NCBI RefSeq assembly: GCF_001954135.1
Contig: NZ_MBEQ01000073.1
Coordinates: 1 to 64,000 of the forward strand
Direction: 5' to 3'
DNA length: 64,000 nt
Source of the DNA: Mycobacterium sp. GA-1841
GTDB lineage: Bacteria > Actinomycetota > Actinomycetes > Mycobacteriales > Mycobacteriaceae
Shown: in pieces, positions 59,568 to 64,000 of the stretch
Layout of the letters: every line of letters begins with the position of its first letter
How positions within the stretch are numbered: position 1 is the stretch's first letter
Notes under the pieces: model-generated
What the model saw: the letters and a program-made list of their open reading frames with translations, nothing else
What the model was told of the DNA's origin: nothing
Database searches by the model: none
Program-made: the position numbers and the translations under genes

Positions 59568-60340
59568 GATGTCCGCCACTTCGCGATGCGCTGCTGGTGT
59601 TCGGCATCGTGATGGGCCAGCGGTTGCATCGCCGCCGCCATGGACAGGGTGGATTCCAGGGAGCCGGTGGCGGATTCCTGCAGCAGCCGCTTGGCCATCC
59701 GCAGCGCGCGTGGCGGATTGACGACGATCCGGTCTGCCAGCGCGTGAGCTTCCGTCAAGAGGTCGTCGTGGGGCACCACCCGGCTGACCAGTCCCCACTC
59801 CAATGCGGTTGCGGCGTCGATGCGTTCGCCGGTGAACGTCAGCTCGGCGGCGCGGGCGTAGCCGATGGCCCGCGGCAGGAACCACGTGCCACCATCGCCG
59901 GGGATGAGCCCGAGTTGGACGAAGCTCTCGGCGAAGGACGCCCTCTCGGAGGCGAACCGGATGTCGCACATCATCGCCAGATCACACCCGGCGCCGATCG
60001 CCGCACCGTTGACCGCGGCAATGAGCGGCACCTCGAGGCGGCCCAGCGCCCGCGGGATCCGCTGGATGCCATCGATATAGGCCCGACGCTGGTCGATGGC
60101 GTCCAGGCCGAACATGCCCTGGCGGTCGGCCATCTCCTTGACGTTGCCGCCGGCCGAGAAGATCTTGCCGGCTCCGGTGAGGATCACCGCGCCGACCGTG
60201 TTGTCTGCGTTCACCGCGTCCACATTGGCTTCGAAAGCAGCGATGACGTCCTTGCCGGTGATGGCGTTGCCGACCTCGGACCGGTTGATGGTCCAGACTT
60301 GGACGGGCCCGTCGGTGTGGACGTCCAGCGGTGAGCTCAC
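59564..60340 (-). CDS. Enoyl-CoA hydratase/isomerase (crotonase fold)
   Basis: A 258-aa crotonase. FSAGGNVKEMADRQ and AAVNGAAIGAGCDLAMMCD form the two oxyanion loops; ESFVQLGLIPGDGGTWFLPR is the active-site helix with the Glu used for water addition. RIANW-type C-terminus (QQRIAKWRTS). GTG start in a GTGA overlap with the aldehyde dehydrogenase gene. It hydrates the product of the preceding FadE pair in a beta-oxidation sequence. Confidence 0.94.
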   Translation of the reverse strand: MSSPLDVHTDGPVQVWTINRSEVGNAITGKDVIAAFEANVDAVNADNTVGAVILTGAGKIFSAGGNVKEMADRQGMFGLDAIDQRRAYIDGIQRIPRALGRLEVPLIAAVNGAAIGAGCDLAMMCDIRFASERASFAESFVQLGLIPGDGGTWFLPRAIGYARAAELTFTGERIDAATALEWGLVSRVVPHDDLLTEAHALADRIVVNPPRALRMAKRLLQESATGSLESTLSMAAAMQPLAHHDAEHQQRIAKWRTS

Positions 60341-61767
60341 GCCTGCTCCTTGAGCTGAAGGGATTTGGTCTGCAGGTATTCCTCGAAGCCGAACCGGCCG
60401 AGTTCTCGGCCGATCCCGGACTTCTTGTACCCGCCGAACGGGGCAGCGGGGTTGTACGCGCCACCGTTGATGTCGAGTTGTCCGGTCTGAACCTGCCTGG
60501 CGAACGCGATGGCCTCGTCGTCGGTGGCACCCCACACCGCGCCGGACAGCCCATAGGGGGTGCCGTTGGCGATGCGCAGGGCATCATCGGAGTCGGCGTA
60601 GGGGATCACCGCGAGCACCGGACCGAACACCTCTTCCTGCCCCAGTTCGGATTCGGGATCCACATCGGCGAAAACCGTTGGCGCCACGAAATACCCGATG
60701 TCACGAATCTGCTCGGCGCCACCGGTCAGCAGCCGTGCGCCATCGCGCTGGGCTCGTTCGATGAAGCCGCGAACGGTGTCGAACTGCGACCGTGACGCCG
60801 ACGGTCCGATCCGGGTGGCCGGGTCGCGCGGATCGCCGACCGTGTACCGGGCCACGGCAGATTCGATCAGATCCAGCGCCTCGCCGTAGCGGCTCTGCGG
60901 CACCAGCATCCTGGTCCAGGCCATGCAGGTCTGCCCGCCGTTGAGGAAGGCGTTGCCCACCCCGACCTTGACCGCGGTGGCCAGATCGGCGCCGTCGAGG
61001 ATCACGTTGGCCGATTTGCCACCGAGTTCGAGGGCCACTTTCTTGATCGACTGGCCGGCCAGCTCGCCGACCCGGGCACCCACGCCGGTGGACCCGGTGA
61101 AGGAGACGAAGTCGACGTCGGGATGTGCGGCGAGACGTTCTCCGATCACCCGACCGGGACCCGACACCAGGTTGACCGCCCCGGGGGGCAGGCCTGCATC
61201 CGCGCATGCTTCGACGAACGCGAACACCGAAAGTGGCGCTTCGTTACTGGGTTTGAGCACGACGGGGCAGCCCGCGGCGATCGCGGGGAGTACCTTGGCC
61301 ACCACCTGATAGAGCGGGTAATTCCACGGTGTGATCGCGCCGACGACACCGTAGGGCTCCCGCAGGACCAACGAATTACCGATGTGCTCTTCGAATTCGA
61401 AGGTTTCCAGGACGTCGGCGAAGCCCTTGGCGACGGCCAACGGCACCTGCGTCTGCACCGTCTGCGCGATGCGAACCGGGGCACCCATCTCGGCGGTGAT
61501 CAGCTCGGCGATGTCCGGTAGGCGCTTCTCCATCGCGGCGATGACCCGCTGCACCCGATCTTGGCGTTCAGCGACGCCGATGAGGGGATCGAACGCCCGC
61601 CGAGCCGCGGAGACTGCGGCGTCGACGTCGGTGGAGTCACCGTTGGGCACGTGGCCGATCACGGCCTCGGTCGCCGGGTCGATCACGTCGATCACGCCGC
61701 TCCCGGAGGGAGCGGTCCAGTGGCCGTCGATGAACAGTGAGTTGTGTTCGTAGCTGGGCACGGTCAT
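60337..61767 (-). CDS. NAD(P)-dependent aldehyde dehydrogenase
   Basis: A 476-aa ALDH. GAITPWNYPLYQVVAKVLPA, FTGSTGVGARV (cofactor), the general base in LELGGKSANVI, the nucleophile in NGGQTCMAW, and EEVFGPVLAVIPY are all present. Length is normal. It follows a zinc alcohol dehydrogenase by 11 bp, so alcohol to aldehyde to acid, then CoA activation by the ligase, is a natural series. Confidence 0.95.
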   Translation of the reverse strand: MTVPSYEHNSLFIDGHWTAPSGSGVIDVIDPATEAVIGHVPNGDSTDVDAAVSAARRAFDPLIGVAERQDRVQRVIAAMEKRLPDIAELITAEMGAPVRIAQTVQTQVPLAVAKGFADVLETFEFEEHIGNSLVLREPYGVVGAITPWNYPLYQVVAKVLPAIAAGCPVVLKPSNEAPLSVFAFVEACADAGLPPGAVNLVSGPGRVIGERLAAHPDVDFVSFTGSTGVGARVGELAGQSIKKVALELGGKSANVILDGADLATAVKVGVGNAFLNGGQTCMAWTRMLVPQSRYGEALDLIESAVARYTVGDPRDPATRIGPSASRSQFDTVRGFIERAQRDGARLLTGGAEQIRDIGYFVAPTVFADVDPESELGQEEVFGPVLAVIPYADSDDALRIANGTPYGLSGAVWGATDDEAIAFARQVQTGQLDINGGAYNPAAPFGGYKKSGIGRELGRFGFEEYLQTKSLQLKEQA

Positions 61768-61778
61768 CCTTACGGGGT

Positions 61779-62885
61779 TCAGGGAATCAAGCTGGCGCGG
61801 ATGTCGCGCTTGCCGTCGGCTGCGGCGAATGCCTCGTTGATGTCGTCGAGTGGGTACGACGCCGCAGCGAGCCGCTCGAACGGCAGTCGGTGTTGATGAC
61901 GATCGAGAAAGGTCAACGCGCGAGACAGGACGGCCGGGTCATAGAGCGAGACGCCGACCATGGTCTTGTTGGTGAAGACGAACCGCGACGGGTCGAACGC
62001 GAATGTCTTGCCGATGTTGATGTTGCCGATCTCGACGTAGCGGCCGAACTGCGCGAGCATCTGCAGGCCCTCGTCGATGGCCGACGGGTGCCCGACCACC
62101 TCGACCACCACGTCGGCGCCCTGACCGTCGGTCAACGCCCGCACCGCCTTGGCCCGATCCTTGGGGGTGGCCACCTCGTTCAGATCGATGACGGCATCGG
62201 CACCGAACGCGGTGGCCAGCTCGAGTCGTTCGGGTACGCCATCGATCGCGATGACGTTGGCCGCGCCGCGCGCTTTCGCGACCGCCACGGCGTACAGGCC
62301 CAGCGCGCCGGCTCCCTGGACCACGACGTGCTCGCCGAGCTGCAGGTCGACGCGTTCCAGGCCGTACATGACCTGGGACAGTGCGCAATTGGCGCCGGCG
62401 GCAATCTCGTCGCTCAGGGTGTCGGGAACGGTGTAGACGACGGCACCGGCAGGCAGTAGGTAGTAGTCGCCATAGCCGCCGACGAAATAAGGCGGCTCGT
62501 CGGCACGATCCAACATCGCCATTCTCAGATTCAGGCAGGCGTTGCGGCGCCCGGCCAGGCAGTTGCGGCATTTGTGACAGCAGTAGAAGTACGGGAACAC
62601 GACGCGCGTGCCCTCGGTCAACGTCTTGCCGTTGGAGTCGGTGCTCACGCCGTCACCCAGCACCTCGATCGCACCGACCATCTCGTGGCCCAGCACGGTG
62701 GGGAGCTGCCCGCCCAAACCGCGGGTGGCGAAGGTGCCGTGCCAGGCGTGGACGTCCGATCCGCAGATGTTCGCCCGCAGCACCCGGATCAGTATTTCTC
62801 CGGGACCGACCTCGGGCAGGGGGACCGTTTCGATGTGAAACGGCTTACCGGGCTCGTCGAAGCGCGCGATGCGTCCTGTATGCAC
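61779..62885 (-). CDS. Zinc-dependent alcohol dehydrogenase (MDR family)
   Basis: A 368-aa medium-chain dehydrogenase. The catalytic zinc residues are in NICGSDVHAWHG and LGHEMVGAI, the structural zinc cysteines in CCHKCRNCLAGRRNAC, and the nucleotide fold in VVQGAGALGLYAVAVAKARG. GTG 62885 has AAGGGA upstream. It feeds the aldehyde dehydrogenase encoded next. Confidence 0.94.
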   Translation of the reverse strand: MHTGRIARFDEPGKPFHIETVPLPEVGPGEILIRVLRANICGSDVHAWHGTFATRGLGGQLPTVLGHEMVGAIEVLGDGVSTDSNGKTLTEGTRVVFPYFYCCHKCRNCLAGRRNACLNLRMAMLDRADEPPYFVGGYGDYYLLPAGAVVYTVPDTLSDEIAAGANCALSQVMYGLERVDLQLGEHVVVQGAGALGLYAVAVAKARGAANVIAIDGVPERLELATAFGADAVIDLNEVATPKDRAKAVRALTDGQGADVVVEVVGHPSAIDEGLQMLAQFGRYVEIGNINIGKTFAFDPSRFVFTNKTMVGVSLYDPAVLSRALTFLDRHQHRLPFERLAAASYPLDDINEAFAAADGKRDIRASLIP

Positions 62886-62895
62886 GGGGGTCCCT

Positions 62896-64000
62896 TCAGT
62901 TGCTTGTGGATTCGAGGCTGAACCGCTGTCGCAGATCGCGTTTGAGCAGTTTGCCGCTGGGGTTCTTGGGCAGCGCGTCGACGAAGAAGATCTGTTTGGG
63001 GGTTTTGAACCCGGCGAGATGCTCACGGCAGTGCTGAAGCACATCGTCTTCGGTCAGGTTCGTGCCGGCTCGGGCGACGACCGCGGCGACGACCGCCTCC
63101 ACCCACACCGGATGCGCCAGGCCGAAGACCGCGACTTCCTCGATACCGCTGTGCCGGTAGAGAACCTCTTCGACCTCACGACTGGCGACGTTTTCACCGC
63201 CGGTCTTGATCATGTCTTTCTTGCGGTCGACCACGTGGAGGAGACCGTGCTCGTCGTAGAAGCCCAGGTCGCCGGAATGAAACCAACCGCCGGCGAAGGC
63301 CTGGGCGGTCTTGTCCTCGTCATCGAGGTAACCCAGCATCAAATGTGCGCTGCGGTGGGCGATTTCGCCGACCGTTCCGGACGCCACCGGAGTGTCGTTG
63401 TCATCGAGGATCACGGTTTCGACGTTGACGACGGGCCGTCCTGCCGACCCGGCGTGTGCGTCCTGCTCGTCCGGTCCCAAAGCCGAGGCCAACGGTGCCA
63501 TCTCCGTCTGGCCGTAGAAATTCCACAGCCGCAGATTCGGCAGCCGTCGGCGCATCTCGTGCAGGATCTCGGTGGGCATCGCCGAGGCGCCGTAGTAGCC
63601 CTTGCGGAGACTGGACAGATCCACCTCGTCGAACACCGGGCTGCGCAGCAGACTGATCCACACTGTCGGCGGTGCAAAATAATTCGTGACGCCGTAACGT
63701 TCGATCGTGCGCAATACCAGCTCCGGATCCGGCCGGGGCACGATGATGCTGGTGGCGCCCAGATAGATGTCGGTGGCCAGGAAGTTGTCCAGCTGCGCAC
63801 AGTGATACAGCGGCAGAGAGTGGATTTCGACATCGTCGCCGGACATGGAACCGGCCACGATCGTGCTGATGTACTGCCACATCAAACTGCGGCTGCTGTG
63901 CATCACGCCTTTGGGCCGCGATTCGGTTCCGCTCGTGTACATCACCCGCAGCAGTTGATCGTCGTCGAGGTGAACGTCGGGCACCGCGGCCGTGGTGATG
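62896..64000 (-). CDS. Acyl-CoA ligase/synthetase (AMP-binding), N-terminus off the edge
   Basis: The last 368 codons of an ANL-superfamily ligase; the frame is open to the right edge, so it is partial. YTSGTESRPKGVMHSSRSL is the P-loop, YGQTEMAPL the A5 motif, GWFHSGDLGFYDEHGLLHVV the A7 Asp region, KDMIKTGGENVASREVEEVL the hinge and KNPSGKLLKRDLR the catalytic Lys. It would activate the carboxylate to be degraded by the FadE/hydratase enzymes. It is the most upstream visible gene of the 13-gene run. Confidence 0.95.
   Translation of the reverse strand, partial: ITTAAVPDVHLDDDQLLRVMYTSGTESRPKGVMHSSRSLMWQYISTIVAGSMSGDDVEIHSLPLYHCAQLDNFLATDIYLGATSIIVPRPDPELVLRTIERYGVTNYFAPPTVWISLLRSPVFDEVDLSSLRKGYYGASAMPTEILHEMRRRLPNLRLWNFYGQTEMAPLASALGPDEQDAHAGSAGRPVVNVETVILDDNDTPVASGTVGEIAHRSAHLMLGYLDDEDKTAQAFAGGWFHSGDLGFYDEHGLLHVVDRKKDMIKTGGENVASREVEEVLYRHSGIEEVAVFGLAHPVWVEAVVAAVVARAGTNLTEDDVLQHCREHLAGFKTPKQIFFVDALPKNPSGKLLKRDLRQRFSLESTSN

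Noticed and set aside
1..64000. Insertion sequences, CRISPR arrays, prophage or plasmid replication genes
   Set aside because: No transposase, integrase, phage structural gene, spaced short-repeat array or origin pattern was seen on either strand.

Overview
The window is high-GC actinobacterial DNA, almost certainly from a fast-growing Mycobacterium (Mycolicibacterium). Three things point there. The gene order purT / rhodanese / metZ, then MBL hydrolase / fgd1 / pta-ackA / pknG-glnH-glnX / mutT3 / thiE / TPP riboswitch-thiO-thiS-thiG / lpqL-like peptidase, follows the M. tuberculosis Rv0389-Rv0418 order (recalled, not searched). F420-dependent enzymes are present. Genes are packed with many 1-4 bp ATGA/GTGA overlaps. 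No insertion sequence, CRISPR array, rRNA or intact tRNA was seen.

Layout. 1-5575: a Ddn-like F420 oxidoreductase faces a minus-strand operon of Na+/H+ antiporter, MMPL transporter, cytochrome P450 and ferredoxin. 5618-9770: UBP zinc finger, purT, a membrane protein, rhodanese, metZ and a small conserved protein. 9767-13246: an SDR, then a less GC-rich accessory block of three type VII secretion (ESX)-type genes: an EspC-like protein with a YxxxD signal, a WXG100-headed 502-aa protein with a glycine-zipper tail, and a polytopic membrane protein. 13473-17195: GNAT and LLM oxidoreductase, a small membrane protein, an MBL hydrolase and fgd1. 17196-21062: a GntR regulator, an APC permease and a class III aminotransferase, with GACCAAA repeats between regulator and permease. 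21114-25466: pta-ackA and an orphan two-part protein.

25555-35985: the GlnX-GlnH-PknG aspartate/glutamate-sensing signalling operon, mutT3, the thiamine genes with a TPP riboswitch, an SGNH hydrolase and an ABC exporter. This ends at a perfect 11-bp hairpin containing the stop codons of both converging genes. 35993-40010: an SPFH protein, a tRNA-like remnant and two tandem M28 lipoprotein aminopeptidases. 40167-44786: glycosyltransferase, SAM methyltransferase, type III polyketide synthase, membrane methyltransferase and FAD oxidoreductase, probably a polyketide-quinone type lipid pathway. 44767-48756: two permeases, a thioesterase and a PadR regulator.

48782-64000 is a catabolic region of steroid type. 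KstD and KshA diverge around a TGTCC-N8-GGACA inverted repeat. KshA is translationally coupled to a 94-aa Cys-rich protein. A minus-strand run of 13 genes follows (acyl-CoA ligase, zinc ADH, ALDH, enoyl-CoA hydratase, two FadE-type dehydrogenases, two NTF2-like proteins, two SDRs, an HSL-type hydrolase, an unidentified protein with an HxD...H pattern, and a TetR regulator at the distal end). The ligase runs off the right edge.

The best candidates for something undescribed are the ESX-type trio (possible effector plus membrane partner), the HxD...H protein and the KshA-coupled Cys-rich protein. All functions come from reading motifs and from memory of families; no database search was made.
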